Translations under genes and position numbers: made by a program
Origin: Candidatus Peregrinibacteria bacterium CG10_big_fil_rev_8_21_14_0_10_36_19
Lineage (GTDB): Bacteria > Patescibacteriota > Gracilibacteria > UBA1369 > LOWO2-01-FULL-3
DNA: 64,000 nucleotides
Direction: 5' to 3'
Assembly: GCA_002772535.1 (NCBI GenBank)
Contig: PFDP01000014.1
Location: 62,001 to 126,000, forward strand
In this document: in pieces, positions 40,352-49,553 of the stretch
Layout of the letters: every line of letters starts with the position of its first letter
Numbering within the stretch: the first letter of the stretch is position 1
Notes under the pieces: generated by a model
What the model was told of the DNA's origin: nothing
Seen by the model: only the letters and a program-made list of their open reading frames with translations
The model's database searches: none

Positions 40352-42430
40352 ATGATAGAAACAAAAGAATTAGAAAACATATTGGGAAAAAGCCCAAATT
40401 CGCCAGGTATTTACAAAATGCTAGATGAAAAAGGTGAAATAATTTACATAGGAAAAGCAAAAGATCTAAAAAAGCGTGTTAAACAATACTTTCAAAAAGA
40501 CTATTTTCATTCAAGCAGGACAAAAATATTACTTGAAAAAGTTAAAGACATAGAATTAATAGCAGTAGATAGTGAATTAGAAGCAACAATACTAGAATCA
40601 AACCTCATTAAAGAACTTCAGCCCAAATACAATGTCATCATGAAAGATGACAAATCATACGTTTACATAAAAATAACAAAAGAAGATTTTCCAAGAGTAC
40701 AAATAGTAAGAGAAATACTAAAAGATAATGCAAAATACATAGGGCCAAAAACAGCTGCACACAAAGTAAAAGAAACCTTTAAACTTTTAAAAAAGATCTT
40801 CCCATTTAGGCATTGCGGGCTTGGAATAGAAATGATTCAAGAAAACATAGGTAAAGAACACACAGTAAAAATAACTAACAAAGTTATTAAATATCCATGC
40901 CTAGATTATTATATAAAACGCTGCATCGCCCCCTGCATAGGAAAATGCAAAATTAATGAATACCAAGATATTATTAAAAATGTTGAAAATTTTTTAGAAG
41001 GCAAAGCAGACCAAGTTATTGAAAATATAAAAATTCAAATGCAAACCTATGCTCAAAATAGAGAGTTTGAAAAAGCCGCAAAGTTAAGAGACAAATTGCT
41101 AAAAATCCAAGACATACTCGAAAAACAAAAAGTTCAAGACGGAAACACAACAAGCAAAGATGTAATAAATTACCTTGTGCATCAAAACAAAGCCTACTTC
41201 AATCTATTTCAAATCAGATCTGGGAAACTAATAGGACAAGAAAATTTTATTTTAAGTGCCGAAGCAACAGAAGATGAAAGTCAAGAAACAGAAATCCTAG
41301 AAGCATTTATAGAGCAGTACTATGCAATTGCAACAGATATACCAAAAGAAATCCACATACCACACAAAATCCACAAAGATAAAATTGAAGGAGCAAAAAT
41401 AATTATCCCAAAAATAGGAGACAAAAATAAACTACTCGAAATGAGCCTCAAAAATGCAAGAATTTATGCAGATAAATCTGCTCCAAGATGGAACAAGGAA
41501 AATGACCTCACAATCAAAGCCACGGAAAAACTTCAAGAAATACTGAAGATAGAAAAACCGCTTAAGAGAATTGAATGCTACGACATCTCACATCTAAGTG
41601 GCACAGACACAGTAGCATCAATGGTTGTTTTCGAAAACGGAGCGCCAAAAAACAACATGTACAGAAAATTCAAAATCAAAACAGTACAAGAAAAGCCCGA
41701 CGATTTTAAATCCATGGAAGAGGTGCTCACAAGAAGACTAACTAAAATTGCTCAAGAAATACAACAAAAAGAGTACAAATTCAAAAAAGCCCCTCTAAAA
41801 AAACAAAACGAACTGAATAGTGAAAAAGATCCCAAGAAGATTTTTTTCACACTAGAAAAAAACAAAATAATTAAAGGATATATTTCAATATCAGAGCATG
41901 ATAAAAAAATCGCAGAAATAAAAGATCTATGGGTTGAAGAAAAAGAAAGGGGCAAAAAACTTGGATACAATTTGATAAAAAATATAATTCAAAAATCAAG
42001 CAGTAAACGTTTTTATATTGGATGTGAGCCAAAAATGAGAGAATATTATATGATAGCTGGATTTGAAGATATAAAAAAAGTCCCAGAAGAAATTAACCAG
42101 CAGAAAAATCTAATCTATCTTGTATATGACAAAATTAAACATAAAAAGGACGAATCATTTTCAAAAATACCTGATCTAATAGTAATTGATGGAGGCAAAG
42201 GTCAACTCAGTAGCGCCTCGAATGTTTTAAAAAAACTAGAACTCAATATTCCACATATTTCATTAGCGAAAAGATTAGAAGAAATTTTTGTACCAAAAAA
42301 CTCCAAACCTATAATACTAGAACGCAATAATGAGGCCTTAAAACTTTTACAAAGAGCCCGAGATGAAGCCCACAGATTTGCAATTTCCTTTAATAGAGAT
42401 TTGCGCTCAAAAAGAATTAAAAAAACTTAA
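40352..42430 (+). CDS. uvrC: Excinuclease ABC subunit C with inserted GNAT-like domain
   Basis: GIY-YIG SPGIYKMLDEKGEIIYIGKAKDLKKRVKQYF; UVR REFEKAAKLRDKLLKIQDI; RIECYDISHLSGTDTVASMVVFENG; insert; PDLIVIDGGKGQLSSA; RARDEAHRFAISFNRDLRSKR; ends without HhH domain. Confidence 0.95.
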   Translation: MIETKELENILGKSPNSPGIYKMLDEKGEIIYIGKAKDLKKRVKQYFQKDYFHSSRTKILLEKVKDIELIAVDSELEATILESNLIKELQPKYNVIMKDDKSYVYIKITKEDFPRVQIVREILKDNAKYIGPKTAAHKVKETFKLLKKIFPFRHCGLGIEMIQENIGKEHTVKITNKVIKYPCLDYYIKRCIAPCIGKCKINEYQDIIKNVENFLEGKADQVIENIKIQMQTYAQNREFEKAAKLRDKLLKIQDILEKQKVQDGNTTSKDVINYLVHQNKAYFNLFQIRSGKLIGQENFILSAEATEDESQETEILEAFIEQYYAIATDIPKEIHIPHKIHKDKIEGAKIIIPKIGDKNKLLEMSLKNARIYADKSAPRWNKENDLTIKATEKLQEILKIEKPLKRIECYDISHLSGTDTVASMVVFENGAPKNNMYRKFKIKTVQEKPDDFKSMEEVLTRRLTKIAQEIQQKEYKFKKAPLKKQNELNSEKDPKKIFFTLEKNKIIKGYISISEHDKKIAEIKDLWVEEKERGKKLGYNLIKNIIQKSSSKRFYIGCEPKMREYYMIAGFEDIKKVPEEINQQKNLIYLVYDKIKHKKDESFSKIPDLIVIDGGKGQLSSASNVLKKLELNIPHISLAKRLEEIFVPKNSKPIILERNNEALKLLQRARDEAHRFAISFNRDLRSKRIKKT

Positions 42431-43589
42431 TTTCAGACTCTTCAATTAACTTATCCTCCCATAGCTTCAAATCTAAATTTTCTTCAAAAGATGCAGTATC
42501 AAATAAATTAGCCTTTAATTCAGGCTTACGAGATGTAAACATTGTACATGTATCAGAAGAAGGCAGTTTTGAAATGTCATAAGTACCAATCTTTTCAGCC
42601 AAATTCACAATATCCTCCTTATCATAAGCAACAAGTGGTCTATAAACAGGAATATTTGAAGCCTCATCCACAACAAACATATTTTCAGCAGTTTGAGAAG
42701 CAACTTGGCCAAAACTTTCTCCAGTTATCAAACCCTTGGCAGACTCCTTTTTAGCAATTGCATCAGCAACTCTAAACATCATCCTTCTATATAAAATAGT
42801 TCTAATACTTCCTGGAATTTCCAAACAACGACCAACCTCATTTTGAAATTCACCAAAAGGCACGAAGTAAAGTTTAGAATCATCCTGATATTGAGCAAGA
42901 ATATTTACTAAATCCTCCACTTGAGTCATCTCACTATCATCAGAAAATGGAAAACTATGGAAATGTACAAAAATCACTCTAGCTCCTCTTCTCATCATTA
43001 ACCAAGATGCCACAGGGGAATCAATACCCGAAGAGATCAAAGAGACAAGCCTGCCTTGCGAACACGCAGAAAGCCCCCCAAGTCCTTTATAAGTTTTGTA
43101 ATAAAAAAAAGATTTGTTATTAAAAAATTCAACCCCTATTGTAAGATCAGGATCTTTCATTTTAACAGGAATAGAAAAATCATTTTTCAACAGGTAAGCA
43201 CCAAGATATCTCTCAGCCTCAACAGACTTATATGGCAGCTGCATAGACCTTTTACAACTAACCCTAAACGAGGAAGGCAAAACATCAAAAGTTGGCATAT
43301 ATTTCAAAATACCCTCACCCAAATCATCTAAATCCAAAGATCCTTCATAAACAAATCTAAAAGTTTTGATACCAAAAATTTTCTCTAAAACCTCAACATA
43401 TTCAGATTCAACATATCTATCAGGCAGCGGAACAAAAATTCTTTTTAAAGTATGTTTCACAACAAAAGTAGCAGAAAAACGCTTTTCAAGTTTATACTTA
43501 ACCTGCTTTCGCATTTTTTCGACAAAATAATCCAAGTTAGCTCTTTTAAGCCCAATTTCACCGTAATGTATTATTATAAACCTTTTCAT
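42417..43589 (-). CDS. thiI: tRNA 4-thiouridine sulfurtransferase ThiI
   Basis: IIHYGEIGLKRANLDYFVEKM, THUMP, SLISSGIDSPVASWLMMRRGARVIFVHFHSFPFS, LITGESFGQVASQTAENM. Confidence 0.95.
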   Translation of the reverse strand: MKRFIIIHYGEIGLKRANLDYFVEKMRKQVKYKLEKRFSATFVVKHTLKRIFVPLPDRYVESEYVEVLEKIFGIKTFRFVYEGSLDLDDLGEGILKYMPTFDVLPSSFRVSCKRSMQLPYKSVEAERYLGAYLLKNDFSIPVKMKDPDLTIGVEFFNNKSFFYYKTYKGLGGLSACSQGRLVSLISSGIDSPVASWLMMRRGARVIFVHFHSFPFSDDSEMTQVEDLVNILAQYQDDSKLYFVPFGEFQNEVGRCLEIPGSIRTILYRRMMFRVADAIAKKESAKGLITGESFGQVASQTAENMFVVDEASNIPVYRPLVAYDKEDIVNLAEKIGTYDISKLPSSDTCTMFTSRKPELKANLFDTASFEENLDLKLWEDKLIEESEIKFF

Positions 43590-44098
43590 TTAACAAAGAA
43601 ATACCACACATCATTAAACTGAAAAACTCTCAATGAAACTAACAATTTATCACCATAAAGTAAGTCTACATCAGAAAATTGACCCACCTCATCAATTGAA
43701 AATAGCATCTCCCTTTCCTCCTGCCCAATATTATCATAACCCTTATAATCAACCGTAACATCAGCATCATTAGAGACACCAGCTGCAGGTAAAACTGTAA
43801 GTAAATTATCAACCATAGAAACTTGATCCTCAGAATATGTCATACGCATTTCCTCAACTTTTAAAGGATCAAAATCAATTCCTTTAAATTTATATATGGC
43901 CAAAACAAAATCAAAAGGCATAGAACTTTGAAGCAAAACATCCTTATCACCATTAACAATAGATTGAACAATTTCCTTTGAAAACTCCACACCAGTCATT
44001 CCAGAAAAATCCCTCTTTTTAACAGATCCACCAAAGCTACAAGCAGATAAAAAGATAGCTGCTAGAACACAAATTACAATAAAGTTTTTAAATTTCAT
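43586..44098 (-). CDS. Putative lipoprotein
   Basis: Signal peptide with lipobox: MKFKNFIVICVLAAIFLSACSFGG. Confidence 0.7.
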   Translation of the reverse strand: MKFKNFIVICVLAAIFLSACSFGGSVKKRDFSGMTGVEFSKEIVQSIVNGDKDVLLQSSMPFDFVLAIYKFKGIDFDPLKVEEMRMTYSEDQVSMVDNLLTVLPAAGVSNDADVTVDYKGYDNIGQEEREMLFSIDEVGQFSDVDLLYGDKLLVSLRVFQFNDVWYFFVK

Positions 44099-44135
44099 AT
44101 AAAAAAGTTAAAATCAAACAGATAATAGCAACACA

Positions 44136-44921
44136 ATGAAACCAAATCTACCCTTAATAATGGGAATACTCAATATAACACCAGACTCTTTTAGTGATGG
44201 GGGACTTTATAATTCAATCAAATCAGCAAAAAAAAGAGCGAAAGAAATGGAAAAGGAAGGAGTAGATATAATAGACATAGGAGCAGAATCAACCGGACCC
44301 GGATCAAAAAAAGTCAAAGAAGATGAAGAGTTAAAACGCATTATCCCAATCCTAAAAGAAATCAGAAAAAGCACAAAATTGCCAATTTCAATAGATACCT
44401 ACAAGGCAAAAGTAGCAGAAGAATGCCTTAAAGAAGGAGCAAACATCATCAACGACATCTCCGCCCTCAGAGGAGATAAAAGAATGGCAAAGGTAGTTTC
44501 AAAGTACAAGTGTCCAATAATTATTATGTATTCAAAAGATAAAACACCTCACGCAACAATCAAGAACAAAAGCTATAAAAACCTTCCAAAAACCATTAAC
44601 GATTTTCTAAGACAACGCATCCAATATGCAGAGAAAAACGGGATAAAAAGAAAAAACATAATAATAGACCCAGGAATGGGGAATTACATAAGCTCAAACC
44701 CAAAATACAGTTATGAAATATTAGCCAAGTTATCTGAATTTAAGATTCACAAAATGCCAATAATGTTAGGACTATCAAGAAAATCATTTTTAGGGTCTGA
44801 AATTAAGGATAGAGACGAAAAAGCACTACCACTTACAACTATTGCATATTTAAATGGAGCAAGTATAATCAGAACTCATGACATCAAAGGTGTCAAGAAA
44901 CTACTAAAATCACTAAATTAA
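44136..44921 (+). CDS. folP: Dihydropteroate synthase
   Basis: IMGILNITPDSFSDGGLYNS, DIIDIGAESTGPGSK, PISIDTYKAKVAEECLKEGANIINDISAL, IIDPGMG. Confidence 0.95.
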   Translation: MKPNLPLIMGILNITPDSFSDGGLYNSIKSAKKRAKEMEKEGVDIIDIGAESTGPGSKKVKEDEELKRIIPILKEIRKSTKLPISIDTYKAKVAEECLKEGANIINDISALRGDKRMAKVVSKYKCPIIIMYSKDKTPHATIKNKSYKNLPKTINDFLRQRIQYAEKNGIKRKNIIIDPGMGNYISSNPKYSYEILAKLSEFKIHKMPIMLGLSRKSFLGSEIKDRDEKALPLTTIAYLNGASIIRTHDIKGVKKLLKSLN

Positions 44922-44925
44922 AAAC

Positions 44926-45273
44926 ATGCCAACTATGCAACTAAGCTGCGCCTTCAGATTCGCAGCATCACACTTCCTCACAAAATATCACGGAAAATGT
45001 GAAAACCTACACGGACACAACTACAAAATCATCATCACAATCGAAGGTCCAGTAAAAGAAGATGGTATGGTTTTAGACTTCAAAATTGTTAAGGAGGTAG
45101 TGAAGGAAAAAGTAATAAACATACTAGATCATACACACCTTAACGATACAATCGAAAACCCATCAGCAGAAAACCTTTCAGTATGGATATGGGAAAAACT
45201 CAAAAATGATCTACCCCTAAAAAAGGTTGGAGTTTATGAAACAGAAGATTATTACTGTGAATATGAAGGATAA
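44926..45273 (+). CDS. 6-pyruvoyltetrahydropterin synthase superfamily, CE-x2-HGH (PTPS-I/III-like)
   Basis: FAASHFLTKYHGKCENLHGHNYKIIITIEG...MVLDFKIVK...LDHTHLND. Confidence 0.93.
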   Translation: MPTMQLSCAFRFAASHFLTKYHGKCENLHGHNYKIIITIEGPVKEDGMVLDFKIVKEVVKEKVINILDHTHLNDTIENPSAENLSVWIWEKLKNDLPLKKVGVYETEDYYCEYEG

Positions 45274-45730
45274 ATTTCAAGTATATATTGCCTTAGGTAG
45301 CAATCTCGAAGACAGAGAATTAAAGCTAAAAACAGCATTAGAAGAAATTGCAGAAGTATCTCAGATCAAGAAAAGATCAAACATAATTGAAACAGAACCA
45401 GTTGGCTACACTAACCAAGGAAAGTTCCTAAACATGGCAATAGAAGTGGAAACAACACTTTCACCAATGGAACTACTAATAAAACTACAAGAAATTGAAC
45501 ACAAACTAGGTAGAGTAAGAGATATAAAATACGGACCAAGAACTATAGATTTAGATATAATTTTCTACGAGGATAAAATTATAAATCAACCACACCTACA
45601 AATACCTCACCCTGAAATGCACAAAAGAGACTTTGTTTTAACACCATTAAACGAGTTAGCACCAGAAAAAATACACCCAAAAATCAAAAAATCCATTAAT
45701 ACTCTCAAAAATGAACTTAGCAAAAATTGA
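45263..45730 (+). CDS. folK: HPPK, 2-amino-4-hydroxy-6-hydroxymethyldihydropteridine pyrophosphokinase
   Basis: QVYIALGSNLEDRELKLKTAL, IETEPVGYTNQGKFLNMAIEVET, GPRTIDLDIIFY, IPHPEMHKRDFVLTPL. Confidence 0.95.
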   Translation: MKDKFQVYIALGSNLEDRELKLKTALEEIAEVSQIKKRSNIIETEPVGYTNQGKFLNMAIEVETTLSPMELLIKLQEIEHKLGRVRDIKYGPRTIDLDIIFYEDKIINQPHLQIPHPEMHKRDFVLTPLNELAPEKIHPKIKKSINTLKNELSKN

Positions 45731-46262
45731 AGAATTAGCACGTCAATTAATCATTGAAATAGGAGAAGACCCAAAGCGTGAAGGATTAAAAGATACTCCA
45801 AAAAGAGTTGCTAAATCTTTTGAAAGAATTTTCGGTGGATATTTAAAAGATCCAAAAGAAATACTTACTACCTTTGATGGAGAAAACTACGATGAAATGA
45901 TCATCTGTAAAAATATAGATTTCTATTCTACCTGTGAACACCATATGCAACCGTTTTTTGGGCAAGCATGGATTGGATACATACCAAATAAAAAGATTGT
46001 CGGTATTTCAAAACTACCACGCATACTAGATATATTTTCAAGAAGACTTCAAAACCAAGAAAGAATCACAACACAAGTCGCAGACACACTACAAGAGCTT
46101 CTAAGCCCAATAGGAGTAGGAGTTGTACTCGAAGCCGAACACCTATGTATGAAATGCCGCGGAGTAGAAAAACAAAACACATTAATGACAACCTCAGCCT
46201 TTCGTGGGACATTTAAGAAAAAGGCTAAAACTCGCTATGAGTTCCTAAAGCTAATAAAATGA
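45711..46262 (+). CDS. folE: GTP cyclohydrolase I
   Basis: EDPKREGLKDTPKRVAKSFERIFGGY, STCEHHMQPFFGQAWIGYIP, EAEHLCMKCRGVEKQ. Confidence 0.96.
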   Translation: MNLAKIEELARQLIIEIGEDPKREGLKDTPKRVAKSFERIFGGYLKDPKEILTTFDGENYDEMIICKNIDFYSTCEHHMQPFFGQAWIGYIPNKKIVGISKLPRILDIFSRRLQNQERITTQVADTLQELLSPIGVGVVLEAEHLCMKCRGVEKQNTLMTTSAFRGTFKKKAKTRYEFLKLIK

Positions 46263-46819
46263 TCTTAATAATAGACAATTATGATTCCTTCACATACAAC
46301 CTCTATCAACAAGTGGAAAGCTTAGGAAAAAAGACAAAAGTCTACAAAAATGATCAAATCACAATCAACAAAATAAAAAGACTCAAACCAGAGAAAATAA
46401 TCATATCACCAGGACCAAAAAGGCCAGAAGATGGAGGAATTTCAATTGAGGTTATTAAAAAATTCTACAAAACAATTCCAATACTCGGCGTATGCCTAGG
46501 ACACGAGGCGATTGGTTTAATATTTGGATCAAAAGTAATACATGCAAAAAAAATAATGCACGGCAAAACATCTGATGTTTATCACACTAGAAAAGGTATT
46601 TTTAGAAAAGTCAGCACACCTCTCAAAGCAGCAAGGTATCACTCTTTAATACTCAACGCTGTTCCAGAAGAATTTACACTTGAAGCATGGACAAAAGACG
46701 AAGAAATAATGGCAATCAAACATCAAATTTACCCACTATATGGGATACAATTTCATCCAGAATCATTCATGACATCGCAAGGGAATACCATAATGCATAA
46801 TTTTCTTTATGAAATTTAA
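46259..46819 (+). CDS. pabA: Aminodeoxychorismate/anthranilate synthase component II
   Basis: ILIIDNYDSFTYNLYQQVESLG, IISPGPKRPEDGG, ILGVCLGHEAIG, GIQFHPESFMT. Confidence 0.93.
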   Translation: MILIIDNYDSFTYNLYQQVESLGKKTKVYKNDQITINKIKRLKPEKIIISPGPKRPEDGGISIEVIKKFYKTIPILGVCLGHEAIGLIFGSKVIHAKKIMHGKTSDVYHTRKGIFRKVSTPLKAARYHSLILNAVPEEFTLEAWTKDEEIMAIKHQIYPLYGIQFHPESFMTSQGNTIMHNFLYEI

Positions 46820-48020
46820 CAAAAAACATAAAGACATATTTATACGCCTAGAAAAAACTGAAAAAAAAGTTTGCTTCTTAGCTGGAACTAAAAAAATTTT
46901 AGCATTTAACCCAAACGCAGAATACAAATACAAAATTTCTCAAAAAAATAATCAATTTGAAAAATTTGCAAATGAGCAATTAAAAAAAGGAAGAATATTA
47001 ATAGGCTTTATCTCTTATGACCTCGGATACGAAGTACATAACATTAAACCAACAGCCAAAAACGATCTAAAACTCCCAGACATTAACTTCTATGCATATG
47101 AGGACTGGATAGAGGACGATAAGATTATTTGCAAAAAGGGCAAATATATTCAAAAAATAGAAGAAATTCTCAAAAGACCAATAAAAAACATCAACGAAGA
47201 AAAATCTAAAAATTTTGAACCAGAAACCAAAAGACAAAATTACAACAAGTCATACAAAAAAATTAAAGACTACATTAAAGAAGGAGACATCTACCAAATA
47301 AATTTAACCCATAGATTAAAAGCAAAAACTAAAAGAGACGGTAAAGAATTATTTACAAAAATTATTGAAACTCAAAATGTAGATCACCTTGCATACATCG
47401 AAGGTGATGGATTCGAAATACTCAGTGCATCACCAGAACAATTTATACAAATTAAAAAAAGAAATATAACAACAACTCCAATTAAAGGTACAAGACCCCG
47501 TGGAAAAACAGAAAAAGAAGACAAAAAATTAAGGGAAGAGCTAGAAAATAGCGAAAAAGAAAAAGCAGAGTTAAACATGATAACGGATCTTCTTAGAAAC
47601 GACATAGGAAAGTGCTGCAAAGCCGGAACAGTTAGAGTTACAAAAAATAGAATAATCAAGGAATATCCAGCGGTTTGGCACAGTTACTCAGAAATTGTTG
47701 GGGAATTATCAGCAAAATACACAAATATTCAAACACTAATTTCAATGCTACCAGGCGGATCAATAACAGGATGCCCGAAAAAACGAGCAATAGAAATTAT
47801 TGATGAGCTAGAAACAACAAGAAGATCGGTTTACACAGGAAACATCGGATACATAAAACCAAATCACGACCTAGAATTTAGCATAGCAATCAGAACAATT
47901 ATCAAAAAGAAAGAAGATCTATACTTACAGGTAGGTGGAGGAATAGTATTAGACTCTAGCGAAAAATCAGAATTTAAGGAGACACTAGATAAAGCAGCAT
48001 CATTTATGAAACTACTATGA
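46809..48020 (+). CDS. pabB: Aminodeoxychorismate synthase component I
   Basis: YKKIKDYIKEGDIYQINLTHRL, PIKGTRPRGKTEKED, MLPGGSITGCPKKRAIEIIDELE, SIAIRTIIKKKEDLYLQVGGGIV. Confidence 0.94.
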   Translation: MKFNKKHKDIFIRLEKTEKKVCFLAGTKKILAFNPNAEYKYKISQKNNQFEKFANEQLKKGRILIGFISYDLGYEVHNIKPTAKNDLKLPDINFYAYEDWIEDDKIICKKGKYIQKIEEILKRPIKNINEEKSKNFEPETKRQNYNKSYKKIKDYIKEGDIYQINLTHRLKAKTKRDGKELFTKIIETQNVDHLAYIEGDGFEILSASPEQFIQIKKRNITTTPIKGTRPRGKTEKEDKKLREELENSEKEKAELNMITDLLRNDIGKCCKAGTVRVTKNRIIKEYPAVWHSYSEIVGELSAKYTNIQTLISMLPGGSITGCPKKRAIEIIDELETTRRSVYTGNIGYIKPNHDLEFSIAIRTIIKKKEDLYLQVGGGIVLDSSEKSEFKETLDKAASFMKLL

Positions 48021-48778
48021 TCGCTATCTTAAACAATAAAGAAGTTAAAGAACAAAAAGCAAAAAATTTTTTAAAAAAGGCAGCTGAGCAAAATGGTCTT
48101 TATGAAACTCTAAAGACTATAAACAAAAAAGCACCGACACTAAAACTCCACTTAAAAAGGTTACTAAACTCAGCAAAAGCCATAAATATAAAAATATCAT
48201 ACAAGGAAGAAGAGCTAGAAAAAATGGTAAGCAAGATTATAGAAAAATCCAAATACAAAAGCCAAAGAATAAGAATCACAGTAATAGAAAATCACATCCT
48301 AATAACTTCAACGAGATTTCAAAATAAACAAAACATTACAGAGGGAGTTAGCTGTATTTCTCACATTGCGATGAGAGAAAATCCAAAAATTAAATCAACA
48401 AAAATACAAATATCGAAAAACGCCAACAGAAAAGCAAAAAAACAAAAAAGTTTCGACGCAATACTTTTAGACAAAAATCAAATTGTTTACGAATGCGCAT
48501 ATGCCAACCTCTTTTGGTTTGAAAAAGACACACTATGTACAAGAAAATCAAAAGTGCTACCTGGTATAACTAGAGAAATCATTCTAAAAAAATCCAAATT
48601 TCCAATCAAATTCAACGAATGCACAATTGAAGAACTATACAAAAAAGATGAAGTTTTCCTATCTTCAAGCCTCAGAGACATCACCCCAATCACAAAAATA
48701 GATAACCACAAAATAGGCGACGGTAAACCTGGAAAGAAAACTACCCAACTTTATTACGAGATTTTTTCACATAGCTAA
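48017..48778 (+). CDS. pabC: Class IV aminotransferase, probable 4-amino-4-deoxychorismate lyase
   Basis: Position after pabB; LYETLKTIN, CAYANLFWFEKDTLCTRKSKVLPGITREIIL, DEVFLSSSLRDITPITKID. Confidence 0.85.
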   Translation: MIAILNNKEVKEQKAKNFLKKAAEQNGLYETLKTINKKAPTLKLHLKRLLNSAKAINIKISYKEEELEKMVSKIIEKSKYKSQRIRITVIENHILITSTRFQNKQNITEGVSCISHIAMRENPKIKSTKIQISKNANRKAKKQKSFDAILLDKNQIVYECAYANLFWFEKDTLCTRKSKVLPGITREIILKKSKFPIKFNECTIEELYKKDEVFLSSSLRDITPITKIDNHKIGDGKPGKKTTQLYYEIFSHS

Positions 48779-49361
48779 AAATAGCGTACACAAAAACTGT
48801 AGCAAAAATCACCCCAAGCAAAAGCCCATAAAAATTAACAATCAAAAAATCTTTATACATTCCAATTAAGTATCCCTTAAATCCAAGGAAAATAGTCCAA
48901 ATACCAGCACCCAAAAGTGTGTATAAAATAAATGGAACAATAGGCATTTGTACAAAACCCGCCGGTAAAGAAATTAATTGACGCACCCCAGGTATAAGTC
49001 TTCCAACAAATGTTGACAATCTCCCATTTCTAATAAAAAACTGCTCAGCCCTGTGTAATTTTGCCTCACTTAAGAGCAAATATTTTGCAAATCTCTTATT
49101 AACCAATCTATAAACCAAAGGTTTTCCCAAAAACAAAGCCAAATAATAATTAATCAAAGCTCCAGCTAAACTACCAGCCAAAGCCGACCCTAAAACAAAA
49201 TAAATATTCATCTCTCCCTGTTGAGCCAAATAAGCAGCAGGTGGAACAACTAATTCAGAAGGGAATGGTATAAAAGAACTCTCAACAGTCATTAAAAAAA
49301 ACACCCCCCAATAACCAGTATCACGCGTAAACTCCAAAAGTAAATTAATCAAAGATTCCAT
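48741..49361 (-). CDS. DedA family membrane protein
   Basis: GYWGVFFLMTVESSFIPFPSELVVPPAAYLA, GRLSTFVGRLIPGVRQLISLPAGF. Confidence 0.93.
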   Translation of the reverse strand: MESLINLLLEFTRDTGYWGVFFLMTVESSFIPFPSELVVPPAAYLAQQGEMNIYFVLGSALAGSLAGALINYYLALFLGKPLVYRLVNKRFAKYLLLSEAKLHRAEQFFIRNGRLSTFVGRLIPGVRQLISLPAGFVQMPIVPFILYTLLGAGIWTIFLGFKGYLIGMYKDFLIVNFYGLLLGVIFATVFVYAIFSYVKKSRNKVG

Positions 49362-49372
49362 AAAGTAAAATT

Positions 49373-49459
49373 TGGTGCCCAGGGCGGGAATCGAACCCGC
49401 ACTCCATTGCTAGAACTAGATTTTGAGTCTAGCGCGTCTACCAATTCCGCCACCTGGGC
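49373..49459 (-). tRNA. tRNA-Leu (anticodon CAA), CCA encoded
   Basis: GCCCAGG/CCTGGGC acceptor, TGGCGGAATTGGTAGACGCG D-arm, loop CTCAAAA, variable arm, TGCGGGTTCGATTCCCGC T-arm. Confidence 0.93.
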
Positions 49460-49553
49460 ATATAACAGCATAAAATTTACCAAAACTTATAACGATTGAC
49501 AATCACTAATAAATAATTGACAATAAAAAACTGTAAACCACTAAATAAACACA

